Source of the DNA: Endobugula sp965225895
GTDB taxonomy: Bacteria; Pseudomonadota; Gammaproteobacteria; Pseudomonadales; Cellvibrionaceae
Direction of reading: 5' to 3'
Assembly (NCBI GenBank): GCA_965225895.1
Contig: CBDDBR010000011.1
Location: 744,001 to 808,000, forward strand
Length of the DNA stretch: 64,000 nucleotides
Shown here: in pieces, positions 16,747 through 24,903 of the stretch
How the letters are laid out: the number at the start of each line of letters is the position of its first letter
Position numbering within the stretch: the stretch's first letter is position 1
Notes under the pieces: model-generated
The model's input: only the letters and a program-made list of their open reading frames with translations
Told to the model about the DNA's origin: nothing
Database searches by the model: none
Made by a program: the position numbers and the translations under genes

Positions 16747-16822
16747 TCCGCCTTAGCTCAGTTGGTAGAGCACATGACTGTTAATCATTAGGTCGCTGGT
16801 TCGAGCCCAGCAGGCGGAGCCA
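16747..16822 (+). tRNA. tRNA-Asn (anticodon GTT), CCA encoded
   Basis: A 76-base cloverleaf: acceptor TCCGCCT pairing with AGGCGGA, D-arm GCTCAGTTGGTAGAGC, anticodon loop CTGTTAA, T-arm with GGTTCGAGCC and an encoded CCA end. It marks the left edge of the polysaccharide locus. Confidence 0.97.
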
Positions 16823-16885
16823 ATTCTTTTTTACGCTGAGTATTAACAATAAACTATTGCTGATAGATATACTTTAGGTGACCCT

Positions 16886-18151
16886 TTGGAAAAAAAAATT
16901 GCAATAATTGGATTAGGCTATGTAGGGCTTCCCTTAGCTGTTGAGTTTGGTAAAAAGCGATCAGTTGTCGGTTTTGATATTAATACAGGTCGAATTTCTG
17001 AGTTGCTGTCTGGCAGGGATGGTACTCTAGAGGTTAGCGATGAAGAGCTTTTGGAAGCAAAGTTCCTTACATATTCTGCGGATGTTGATCAATTAAAAGA
17101 TTGTGATATATATATTGTTACTGTTCCTACCCCAATAGATGATCATAAGAGACCTGACCTGACTCCACTTATCAAATCAAGCCAAATGCTTGGAGAAGTG
17201 GTTAGTAGAGGGGATATTATTATTTATGAGTCTACGGTTTATCCTGGTGCCACCGAAGAAGATTGTATTCCTGTTGTTGAGAAAGTTTCAGGTCTGACTT
17301 TTAATGAAGATTTTTTTGCTGGTTATTCTCCGGAACGTATTAATCCTGGTGATAAAGAGCATCGTGTTACCAATATTCTCAAGGTAACATCGGGCTCAAC
17401 AGATGAAGTTGCTGAAGAGGTAGATCAATTGTACCGTTCTATTATTGTGGCAGGTACTCATAAAGCGAGTTCGATTCGTGTTGCTGAAGCAGCTAAGGTT
17501 ATTGAAAATACTCAAAGAGATGTGAATATTGCGCTGATTAATGAGCTGTCAATAATTTTTAATAGGCTAAATATAGATACCCTTGAGGTTTTAGAAGCTG
17601 CAGGTACTAAGTGGAATTTTCTACCCTTTCGTCCAGGGCTTGTGGGTGGTCATTGTATAGGTGTTGATCCATATTATTTAACACATAAAGCGCAGGCAGT
17701 AGGCTACCAACCTGAAATGATTTTAGCTGGTCGCCGCTTAAATGATGGTATGGGTGAGTATACGGTTTCTCAGCTTGTTAAGTATATGTTGAAAAAACGT
17801 ATCCATGTTCAGGGCTCAAAAGTATTAATTATGGGGCTAAGCTTTAAAGAAAATTGTCCAGATCTTAGAAATACTAAGGTGGTTGATATTTTTACAGAGC
17901 TTCAAGAATATGGTGTCAATGCAGATATATGTGATCCATGGGTTAATGCTGATGAAGCAATGAGTGAATATAAGGTTTCTCTCGTCGACTGTCCCCAACA
18001 ACAATATTACGATGCTGTTATTATCGCAGTAGCCCATAATGAGTTTAAAAATATGGGTTCTAAGAAGATTCGTGAATATATGAAACCTGATGGTGTAATC
18101 TATGATCTTAAGTACATTCTTCCACTAGAAGAAACCGATATACGTTTATAA
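16886..18151 (+). CDS. UDP-N-acetyl-hexosamine 6-dehydrogenase, TviB/WbpO type
   Basis: Oxidises C6 of a UDP-HexNAc to the uronic acid (UDP-GlcNAcA or UDP-GalNAcA), with NAD. The 421-residue protein has a Rossmann motif IIGLGYVGLPLAVEFG, then VPTPID near residue 80, the STVYPGATEE block, SPERINPGD, and the catalytic Cys in GGHCIGVDPYYLTHKA (Cys at about residue 258). Length and the FFAGYSPERINPGD signature fit TviB/WbpO rather than UDP-glucose dehydrogenase. Starts at TTG with AGGTGA upstream. The next gene, a C4 epimerase, completes a pair that makes UDP-GalNAcA. Confidence 0.9.
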   Translation: MEKKIAIIGLGYVGLPLAVEFGKKRSVVGFDINTGRISELLSGRDGTLEVSDEELLEAKFLTYSADVDQLKDCDIYIVTVPTPIDDHKRPDLTPLIKSSQMLGEVVSRGDIIIYESTVYPGATEEDCIPVVEKVSGLTFNEDFFAGYSPERINPGDKEHRVTNILKVTSGSTDEVAEEVDQLYRSIIVAGTHKASSIRVAEAAKVIENTQRDVNIALINELSIIFNRLNIDTLEVLEAAGTKWNFLPFRPGLVGGHCIGVDPYYLTHKAQAVGYQPEMILAGRRLNDGMGEYTVSQLVKYMLKKRIHVQGSKVLIMGLSFKENCPDLRNTKVVDIFTELQEYGVNADICDPWVNADEAMSEYKVSLVDCPQQQYYDAVIIAVAHNEFKNMGSKKIREYMKPDGVIYDLKYILPLEETDIRL

Positions 18152-18160
18152 GTTGATTAT

Positions 18161-19204
18161 ATGACTCGCTATACAGAAGTAAAACAAGAATTATTAGCAA
18201 GCCCAAAAACCTGGTTGATTACTGGTGTTGCTGGCTTTATTGGGTCAAATTTATTAGAAACACTATTAAAGCTTGATCAAGTAGTAGTAGGTCTAGATAA
18301 TTTTGCTACAGGTTTTCAGCATAATTTGGATGAGGTTAGTAGTCGCGTTAGTGCAGAACAGTGGAGAAACTTTACCTTTCTGGAAGGCGATATATGTAAT
18401 CTTGATGATTGTGTAAGGTCTGTTAAAGGTGTTAATTATGTGCTGCATCAGGCAGCTTTAGGCTCGGTTCCTCGTTCAATTAACGATCCCATTGCGACTA
18501 ATAATACCAATATTTCTGGTTTTCTAAACATGCTTGTCGCAGCAAAAGAAGAAGATGTTGATAGCTTTACCTATGCGGCTTCAAGTTCAACGTACGGCGA
18601 TCATCCCGCATTGCCCAAGGTTGAGGATACTATCGGTAGCCCATTATCCCCTTATGCTGTGACTAAATATGTTAATGAATTATACGCGGACGTCTTTTAT
18701 CGTACTTATGGTTTTAAAACGATAGGTTTAAGGTACTTCAATGTGTTCGGCCAACGTCAAAACCCTAACGGAGCTTATGCCGCTGTTATCCCTAAATGGA
18801 TAGGTAGCTTGATTGATGGTGAGGATGTGTATATTAATGGTGATGGCGATACAAGTAGAGATTTTTGTTATATTGAGAATACAGTGCAAATGAACTTGCT
18901 TGCTGCGACGGTCACTGCTGCTGATGCAAGGAATCAAGTTTATAATGCGGCTTTGAATGATAGAACGAGTTTGAATGACTTGTATGGAATGATTCAGGAT
19001 AGGTTATTGATACAAATCCCCAGTCTAGATAAAAAGATGCCTATTTACCGTGATTTTAGAGCTGGAGATGTTCGGCATTCTCAGGCTGATATTACAAAAG
19101 CTATACAGTTATTGGGTTATATGCCTACGCATCCAGTTAATAAAGGTCTTGATGAAGCAATGATGTGGTATGTCAACTCTTTGATTGATGTAGAAAATAG
19201 ATAG
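18161..19204 (+). CDS. UDP-N-acetylglucosamine(uronate) C4-epimerase, TviC/WbpP type
   Basis: Short-chain dehydrogenase-like epimerase interconverting gluco and galacto UDP-sugars. The 347 residues show LITGVAGFIGSNLLETLL (NAD binding, residues about 19-36), HQAALGSVPRSINDP and the catalytic Ser-x-Tyr-xxx-Lys: ASSSTYG and SPYAVTKYVNEL (Tyr at about 167). The HQAALGSVPRS sequence is characteristic of WbpP/TviC enzymes acting on N-acetylated substrates. Starts nine bases after the dehydrogenase. Confidence 0.9.
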   Translation: MTRYTEVKQELLASPKTWLITGVAGFIGSNLLETLLKLDQVVVGLDNFATGFQHNLDEVSSRVSAEQWRNFTFLEGDICNLDDCVRSVKGVNYVLHQAALGSVPRSINDPIATNNTNISGFLNMLVAAKEEDVDSFTYAASSSTYGDHPALPKVEDTIGSPLSPYAVTKYVNELYADVFYRTYGFKTIGLRYFNVFGQRQNPNGAYAAVIPKWIGSLIDGEDVYINGDGDTSRDFCYIENTVQMNLLAATVTAADARNQVYNAALNDRTSLNDLYGMIQDRLLIQIPSLDKKMPIYRDFRAGDVRHSQADITKAIQLLGYMPTHPVNKGLDEAMMWYVNSLIDVENR

Positions 19205-19239
19205 GTGTTTTTAATGAAAATTAATTGGGATGAGTCCAA

Positions 19240-20301
19240 ATGAGTAACACCATAATCATTAGTGATAAAGTCATTGGTGGCAGCCAGTCATGTTTTATTA
19301 TTGCAGAAGTTGCTCAAAGCCATGATGGCTCTTTAGGTTTTGCCCATAGTTATATTGATGCTGTTGCTCAAACTGGTGCAGATGCAATTAAGTTTCAAAC
19401 TCATATAGCGGAAGCCGAAAGCTCGTTAGATGAACCGTTTAGAGTAAAATTTTCTTACGAAGATGCTACCCGCTATGATTATTGGAAGAGAATGGAGTTT
19501 ACAGCTGAACAATGGGCTGGTATCGCTCAACATTGTGCTGAAGCAGGGTTAATATTCCTCAGCTCGCCCTTCTCCATAGAGGCTATTGAACTTTTAGATA
19601 AGATAGGCATGCCAGCATGGAAGGTGGGATCTGGAGAGGTCAATAACTCTATTATGTTAGAATCTATGATGCAGACTGCAAGCCCTATATTACTTAGTAG
19701 CGGAATGAGTGAATGGGAAGAGATTGATCGAAGTGTGGCATCTGTAATTCAGCATGATCATCCATTAGCGTTATTTCAGTGTACTAGTAAATATCCTACA
19801 CCGCTAATAGAAGTAGGGGTGAATGTTATTGATGACATGAAGGGTAGATATAATATTCCAGTGGGCTTTTCTGATCACTCTGGATTAATGGCGCCATCAT
19901 TGGCCGCTATTGCAAGGGGTGTAAACCTTTTAGAGTTACATGTAACATTTGATCGTGGGATGTTTGGTCCAGATACCAAATCCTCTATTACTTTTCAGCA
20001 GTTGAAAGAGATTGTAGATTTCCGCAATAGCCTTTTTCTTATGGATCAAAACCCTGTGAATAAGGATCAGATGGCTAACAGTTTATCTGATATGAAAAAG
20101 TTATTTAACAAAAGTATAGTGTTAAGAAAAGATGTTGATATTGGTCATATTTTAGAAAAAGATGACTTGGCTTTCAAAAAACCAGGTACCGGTCTACCCG
20201 TTGATAATATCAAAAATTGTTTAGGCAGAAAGGTCAATAAGAACTTAGCTAAAGGCTATATGCTCAATTGGGGTGATTTAGAAGATAGTTATGAAAATTA
20301 G
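19240..20301 (+). CDS. NeuB-family ulosonic acid synthase
   Basis: Condenses PEP with a 2-acetamido sugar (ManNAc for sialic acid) to a nine-carbon ulosonic acid. The 353-residue protein has a TIM barrel (FIIAEVAQSHDG, DAIKFQTH, KVGSGEVNN, LFQCTSKYPTP, GFSDHSG) and a C-terminal SAF antifreeze-like domain (residues about 285-350, with RKDVDIGHILEKDDLAFKKP). Two metal-site His regions are present (SDHS and LHVTF). The second site reads LHVTFDRGMFGPDTKSS, different from the classical EKHFTLD...GPDH of sialic acid synthases, so the substrate may not be ManNAc. Overlaps the next gene by 11 bases. Confidence 0.85.
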   Translation: MSNTIIISDKVIGGSQSCFIIAEVAQSHDGSLGFAHSYIDAVAQTGADAIKFQTHIAEAESSLDEPFRVKFSYEDATRYDYWKRMEFTAEQWAGIAQHCAEAGLIFLSSPFSIEAIELLDKIGMPAWKVGSGEVNNSIMLESMMQTASPILLSSGMSEWEEIDRSVASVIQHDHPLALFQCTSKYPTPLIEVGVNVIDDMKGRYNIPVGFSDHSGLMAPSLAAIARGVNLLELHVTFDRGMFGPDTKSSITFQQLKEIVDFRNSLFLMDQNPVNKDQMANSLSDMKKLFNKSIVLRKDVDIGHILEKDDLAFKKPGTGLPVDNIKNCLGRKVNKNLAKGYMLNWGDLEDSYEN

Positions 20302-21445
20302 AAAAATATGTGTCGTAGTGGCGAGTCGTGCAAATTATGGTAGGGTCAAGTCGCTAATGACCTCTATTAAAAAGCATCCCAATCTAGAATTACAATTGAT
20401 AGTTGGTGCATCAGTGATGCTTTATCGATTTGGTAAGGCTATTGATGTTATTAAATCCGATGGATTCGAACCGGATCGAACAATATATTATGTTGTGGAG
20501 GGGGAGACGCTATCTACGCAAGCTAAGTCTACGGGTTTAGGGGTTATTGAGCTTGCCACTGCTCTAGAAGATATGCAGCCTGATATGGTGGTAACCGTAG
20601 CGGATCGTTTTGAAACCATGGCTACAGCCATTGCATCTTCTTACTTAAATATTCCTTTAGTGCATATTCAAGGTGGAGAAATTAGCGGTAACATTGATGA
20701 GCGTGTTAGGCATGCAATAACAAAGTTATCTGATATCCATTTCCCAGCTACAAATGAGTCTAGAGATAGATTGATTAAAATGGGAGAAATGCCAGAATAT
20801 ATCTTTAATTTTGGTTGCCCAGGTATGGATACTTTAGTAAAGAATGACCTGTCGATCAGTAATGAATTGATGAGTAAATATGGTGGCGTTGGTGGCAGTG
20901 TAGACTGGACAAAACCATATGTTCTAATGGTTCAACATCCAGTAACAACGAGTTATAGAGAAGGACTTAATCAGGTTAATGAAACCTTACATGCCTTAAA
21001 AGATTTAGATTCTTATCAGAAAGTTGTGTTATGGCCCAATATTGATGCTGGAACAGATGAAGTCTCTAAGGGATTACGTATGTTCCGAGAAAAATATAAA
21101 GAGTTGCCATTTTATTTCTTCAGAAACTTTTCTCCAGAAGATTATGCTCGAGTGCTAAAGAACGCCAAATGTGTTGTTGGTAATTCATCATCATTTATTA
21201 GAGAGGCATCTTTTTTGGGGGTTCCAGCTGTGCTGGTAGGCGATAGACAGGATGGAAGAGAACATGGAAATAATATTGTGTTCTCTGGTTATGTTCAGAG
21301 TGAGATATTCTCAAAAGTTAATGTACAACTCACTAATGGTGTTGTCAAACAAGACACTCTTTTTGGTAAAGGTGATTCTGGAGAATTGATTGCTGATAAA
21401 CTATCGAATATTAATTTAAACATAAACAAAAGAATGACATATTAG
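20291..21445 (+). CDS. Hydrolysing UDP-N-acetylglucosamine 2-epimerase, NeuC type
   Basis: GT-B-fold enzyme that hydrolyses UDP-GlcNAc (or a related UDP-sugar) with inversion at C2 to release ManNAc. The 384 residues include SRANYGRVKSLM at the N-terminus, VADRFETMATAIAS near residue 97, the HIQGGEISGNIDERVRHA signature, FPATNESRDRL, and VVGNSSSFIREASFLGVPAVLVGDRQ near residue 295. This supplies the sugar acceptor for the overlapping NeuB gene. Whether the substrate is UDP-GlcNAc or a modified derivative is not visible. Confidence 0.88.
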   Translation: MKIRKICVVVASRANYGRVKSLMTSIKKHPNLELQLIVGASVMLYRFGKAIDVIKSDGFEPDRTIYYVVEGETLSTQAKSTGLGVIELATALEDMQPDMVVTVADRFETMATAIASSYLNIPLVHIQGGEISGNIDERVRHAITKLSDIHFPATNESRDRLIKMGEMPEYIFNFGCPGMDTLVKNDLSISNELMSKYGGVGGSVDWTKPYVLMVQHPVTTSYREGLNQVNETLHALKDLDSYQKVVLWPNIDAGTDEVSKGLRMFREKYKELPFYFFRNFSPEDYARVLKNAKCVVGNSSSFIREASFLGVPAVLVGDRQDGREHGNNIVFSGYVQSEIFSKVNVQLTNGVVKQDTLFGKGDSGELIADKLSNINLNINKRMTY

Positions 21446-21453
21446 GGTGCATA

Positions 21454-22305
21454 ATGAGTGATAAAAAAGGTGATGCTGGTTCGTTTGATACCAATTGGAA
21501 AACTAGAGAAGAGTCTTTGTATACTCATTGGACTCGGGGCGAAGTTAAAAATCAAATACAGTTAGCATTTAGAAATCATTGGTTACTTTTTTCTGAATTA
21601 ATGAAATCAGAAAAAGCTTATAATTCTGGTAAAAGAGTCCTTGAAATTGGATGTGGTAGAGGTAGTTTATCGTGTTATTTTAGTGATGCTGGATATGATT
21701 GCACTCTGGTTGACCTTTCTGAAAATGTGATAGATATCGCGCAAGAAATTTTTGAAAAACATGACTTAAAAGCCAACTTCTTAGTTGATGATGCGAATAA
21801 TTTAAAAATTGAAGATAACTCTTTTGATGTGATTTATTCCATTGGTTTGTTGGAGCATTTTGAAGATATCGAAACCCCTCTCAAGGAACAAATACGAGTG
21901 CTTGATAGTGGGGGTATATGGTTTGGTTATATTGTTCCAGAATATACTGATAATGTACAAAAAGAGTATGAATGGATAAATGCTTTATTAAAAGGCTACC
22001 AAAATCAAGGAGGAGCTGTTCAAAAAGAAAGCATCTACCGCTCTGACTTTGGTTCAGAAAGGTATGTACCAGTGTTAGAAAAACTTGGTCTTGAAAACAT
22101 ACAAGCAAGTGGCGTTTATCCTATTCCTATGATTTCTCACTCTATTGATTTTCCTTTTTCTTTGATGCCTAAAGCTAGTGAACAATCACTTGTAGGGCAT
22201 TTTCAAAAAATGCTTGCGGAGAACTCTGAAAAAACAGGAAAAAATTCTTGGCTCTGTGAAGAAGGATACGGTAATGCCTTTTTAGTTTGGGGCGTTAAGA
22301 AATAA
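21454..22305 (+). CDS. Class I SAM-dependent methyltransferase
   Basis: A 283-residue protein with the SAM-binding motif VLEIGCGRGSLSCYFSDAG (about residues 62-80), VDLSENVIDIAQ and SIGLLEHFEDIETPL, which is the Methyltransf_11/25 pattern. It lies between NeuC and the hydroxyacid dehydrogenase with gaps of 8 and 3 bases, so it is probably part of the same ulosonic acid operon and methylates that sugar or an intermediate. The acceptor is unknown. Confidence 0.8.
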   Translation: MSDKKGDAGSFDTNWKTREESLYTHWTRGEVKNQIQLAFRNHWLLFSELMKSEKAYNSGKRVLEIGCGRGSLSCYFSDAGYDCTLVDLSENVIDIAQEIFEKHDLKANFLVDDANNLKIEDNSFDVIYSIGLLEHFEDIETPLKEQIRVLDSGGIWFGYIVPEYTDNVQKEYEWINALLKGYQNQGGAVQKESIYRSDFGSERYVPVLEKLGLENIQASGVYPIPMISHSIDFPFSLMPKASEQSLVGHFQKMLAENSEKTGKNSWLCEEGYGNAFLVWGVKK

Positions 22306-22308
22306 AAA

Positions 22309-23268
22309 ATGCTTATATTAAATGCTGAACCTGCGAACTATAGTAGAAAAGCATATGATAAGTTAGCTTCTCTAGGGCGGGTAGTGGAATGTGACTGTTC
22401 TAGGGAGGAGTTATTACGTTTAATCCCGGATGTGAATGTACTTGTTGTTCGATTAAGACACCACATAGATGAAGAAGTGTTTGCTAAAGCCACTTCTTTA
22501 AAAGTTGTTGTGACAGCAACAACAGGGCTTAACCATATTGATTTGAAAGCAGCTGGTCAATATGGTGTGACAGTTTTATCATTAAAGGGTGAAAGGCAAT
22601 TTTTAGATTCATTAACTGCTACTGCGGAGTTAGCGTGGGCTAGTTTACTAGCCTTTGTTAGAAATATTCCAGAAGCTGTAGGTCATGTTAACGAAGGTGG
22701 TTGGGATAGGGACTTATTCAAAGGCTACCAACTCAAAGGAAAAACACTTGGTATAGTGGGTTATGGACGATTAGGGAGTATTGTTGCTGCATATGGTAAA
22801 GCTTTCCAAATGAAAGTTATTTTTACCGATCCTTTCGTTGATACTTACCCTAAAGAAGTGAAGAAAGTTGATTTTTTACACTTGCTAGCGAATTCTGATA
22901 TTGTCAGTGTGCATGTAAATTATGATCAATCTACCCATGGCTTATTTGATCGTGAGGCATTTCTTCAACTGAAAAAAGGTTCTATTCTTATTAATACATC
23001 ACGTGGTGAATTAATTGATGAGCTTGCGATGCTTGATGCCCTTGAAAATAATATTCTTAAAGGGGTTGTGTTAGATGTATTATCCGATGAAGCAAATAAC
23101 TCACCGGCTTGGCCTAAAGATAACGTTGTTTGGCAGAAAATATCTTCTAACCCTAATATTTTAGTAACTCCCCATATTGGTGGTGCAACCCACGAGTCCA
23201 TGGAGAGTACAGAACAATTTATGGCAGATAAACTTCGGTTGTTTGCAGAAAACGAAATGAACAAATGA
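22309..23268 (+). CDS. D-2-hydroxyacid dehydrogenase family protein
   Basis: NAD-dependent oxidoreductase of the D-isomer 2-hydroxyacid dehydrogenase superfamily, 319 residues. The substrate domain is followed by the Rossmann motif GIVGYGRLGSIVAAYGKAF (residues about 148-166), then INTSRGELIDE with the carboxylate-binding Arg and TPHIGGATHE with the catalytic His. It could reduce a 2-oxo acid to the D-hydroxy acid. Its place between NeuC/methyltransferase and a DapA-like aldolase suggests an unusual step on a sugar-derived 2-oxo acid or on an acyl substituent; neither occurs in the standard sialic acid pathway. Confidence 0.82.
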   Translation: MLILNAEPANYSRKAYDKLASLGRVVECDCSREELLRLIPDVNVLVVRLRHHIDEEVFAKATSLKVVVTATTGLNHIDLKAAGQYGVTVLSLKGERQFLDSLTATAELAWASLLAFVRNIPEAVGHVNEGGWDRDLFKGYQLKGKTLGIVGYGRLGSIVAAYGKAFQMKVIFTDPFVDTYPKEVKKVDFLHLLANSDIVSVHVNYDQSTHGLFDREAFLQLKKGSILINTSRGELIDELAMLDALENNILKGVVLDVLSDEANNSPAWPKDNVVWQKISSNPNILVTPHIGGATHESMESTEQFMADKLRLFAENEMNK

Positions 23269-23284
23269 TTGTGGAGCAGGTGAA

Positions 23285-24184
23285 ATGAATAATATCAAAG
23301 CATTAAAGGGAATAATTCCCGTATTGTTATCTCCTTTAAATAAAGATGGCTCAGTTGATCATGAAGGCACATCTAATTTGGTTAATTTGTTAATTGAAGC
23401 TGGTTCTGGTGGCTTCTGGGCAATGGGCTCAGCGAGTGAAGATATTAATTTAACAAAAGAAACACGATTAGAGTCGTTGCAAGTTGTTTCGGACGTAAAT
23501 GCAAGACGAGTTCCTATAATAGCTGGAGCAGGTTTAACATCAATCGATGATATTTATAGCTTTTTTGATGATGTCGCTGATTTGGCTATTGATGGTATTC
23601 ACATATTACCTTACGATATTAAAATGGGGGAAACACGCCTCATACACTTTTTAAATTTATTAGCAGATAGATCTCCTTTTCCTATATGGATGTACCACAA
23701 CCCTAAGCGAGGCCGTGCTATATCGGCTAATGTAATAAAGGAAGTTCATCAGCATGAAAATATTGCAGGCATTAAAGTTGGCGGTTATAACTTAACTGAA
23801 ATGCTAGCAGCAATAATGTTTAAATCGGACAACTTTGATGTGATAGGTGCCGGAAGTGGGCAGTTATACAGTATGTTGAGTTTAGGAGCCGAGGCGCATA
23901 CTACCAGTGATGCATCGGTATTTCCTGAGCCATTTGTTGATGTTTATAATACTTTCAAAGAAGGCCGCTTAGAGGAAGCAAGAGAAAAGCAGTTTAAGTT
24001 AATCAGTTTATCTAAATCATTGCCACGTACTGATAATGGTGAATATGCTGCTGAAGAAAAATATATGTTGTCGCTTCGTGGTATTTGTGAAGAATATGTT
24101 AACCCTCTATACAGAACGCTTTCAAATGAAGAAAAAGATAAGTTAAGACATGCGTTGCAAGAGTATGGCTTTTCATGGGCGTAA
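23285..24184 (+). CDS. Dihydrodipicolinate synthase / N-acetylneuraminate lyase family aldolase
   Basis: Class I aldolase that forms a Schiff base with a 2-oxo acid, 299 residues. The catalytic Lys lies in IAGIKVGGYN (about residue 161) and the conserved Tyr in IWMYHNPKRG (about 136). The pyruvate-carboxylate loop, usually G(T/S)TGE, reads GSASED, a departure that may mark another substrate. It is not expected to be the lysine-pathway enzyme, given its place among ulosonic acid genes. It overlaps the following cytidylyltransferase gene by 10 bases, suggesting tight coupling. Confidence 0.82.
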   Translation: MNNIKALKGIIPVLLSPLNKDGSVDHEGTSNLVNLLIEAGSGGFWAMGSASEDINLTKETRLESLQVVSDVNARRVPIIAGAGLTSIDDIYSFFDDVADLAIDGIHILPYDIKMGETRLIHFLNLLADRSPFPIWMYHNPKRGRAISANVIKEVHQHENIAGIKVGGYNLTEMLAAIMFKSDNFDVIGAGSGQLYSMLSLGAEAHTTSDASVFPEPFVDVYNTFKEGRLEEAREKQFKLISLSKSLPRTDNGEYAAEEKYMLSLRGICEEYVNPLYRTLSNEEKDKLRHALQEYGFSWA

Positions 24185-24897
24185 AGGAATCTAAAGCAGG
24201 AGAGGTTGTAGCGATCATTCCTGCTAAATTAACCTCCGTTCGATTACCTAAGAAAAATATTATTGATTTTTTTGGGCGGCCTCTTTTTTTTTATTCTACA
24301 CGTGTCGCTGAGCTGTGCCCTAATATTGGCGATACTTATGTTACCAGTGAGTCAAATGAAGTCTTAGACTTGGCCAGTCAGTTTGGTTGTCATTCTATTA
24401 TGAGACCAGAAAGACTTTCTGCTCCAGAAATAACTAACCTTGATGTTCTAATTCATGCCTTTGATGAAATTACCCAAAAAAGGGGAATGGCTCCAGAGTT
24501 TATTGTGTTGTTGCAGCCAACACACCCTTTTCGCTTTCCGGTTGAATTAGAGAAAGGGATAGAGCTGTTAAGAAATGATCCCTGTGCTGATGTTTTAATG
24601 ACAGTGTTACCGGACGATCGTTTGAGAGGTGAAATAAAAGAAGGTTATTTTTTCCCCGAGTATTCAGTGCCCCGCAATAAAAAAGATGAGCCTGATATGT
24701 TTTTTAATACAGGCGCTTTTTATATTCTTCGCACAAAAACCACGCTATCTCAGGGAAGAATGTTTACAAACAATATTATCCCTCTAGTCTTAAATAATCC
24801 AGAGTTTGAGATTGATATTGATCTAGAAAGCGATCTTGTATTAGCAAAGTGTATGATGGAAATTAATAAAGATAAATTCTCTTTTTTTTGGAATTAA
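24175..24897 (+). CDS. CMP-ulosonic acid synthetase, NeuA family
   Basis: Activates a 2-ulosonic acid with CTP to the CMP-sugar. The 240-residue protein shows the nucleotide loop IIPAKLTSVRLPKKNI (family IPAR..S.R.P.KN), LLQPTHPFR (family LQPTSPLR) and FFNTGAFYI, and ends with the IDIDLESDLVLAK metal-site region. Both signature motifs are slightly off the sialic acid consensus. Together with the NeuB and NeuC homologues it indicates that the surface glycan contains a sialic-acid-like residue. Confidence 0.86.
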   Translation: MGVKESKAGEVVAIIPAKLTSVRLPKKNIIDFFGRPLFFYSTRVAELCPNIGDTYVTSESNEVLDLASQFGCHSIMRPERLSAPEITNLDVLIHAFDEITQKRGMAPEFIVLLQPTHPFRFPVELEKGIELLRNDPCADVLMTVLPDDRLRGEIKEGYFFPEYSVPRNKKDEPDMFFNTGAFYILRTKTTLSQGRMFTNNIIPLVLNNPEFEIDIDLESDLVLAKCMMEINKDKFSFFWN

Positions 24898-24903
24898 GTG
24901 ATT

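Noticed and set aside
20291..21445. WecB-type non-hydrolysing UDP-GlcNAc 2-epimerase
   Set aside because: The SRANYGRV start and the HIQGGEISGNIDERVRHA block next to NeuB and NeuA fit the hydrolysing NeuC group better, although the two families share a fold.
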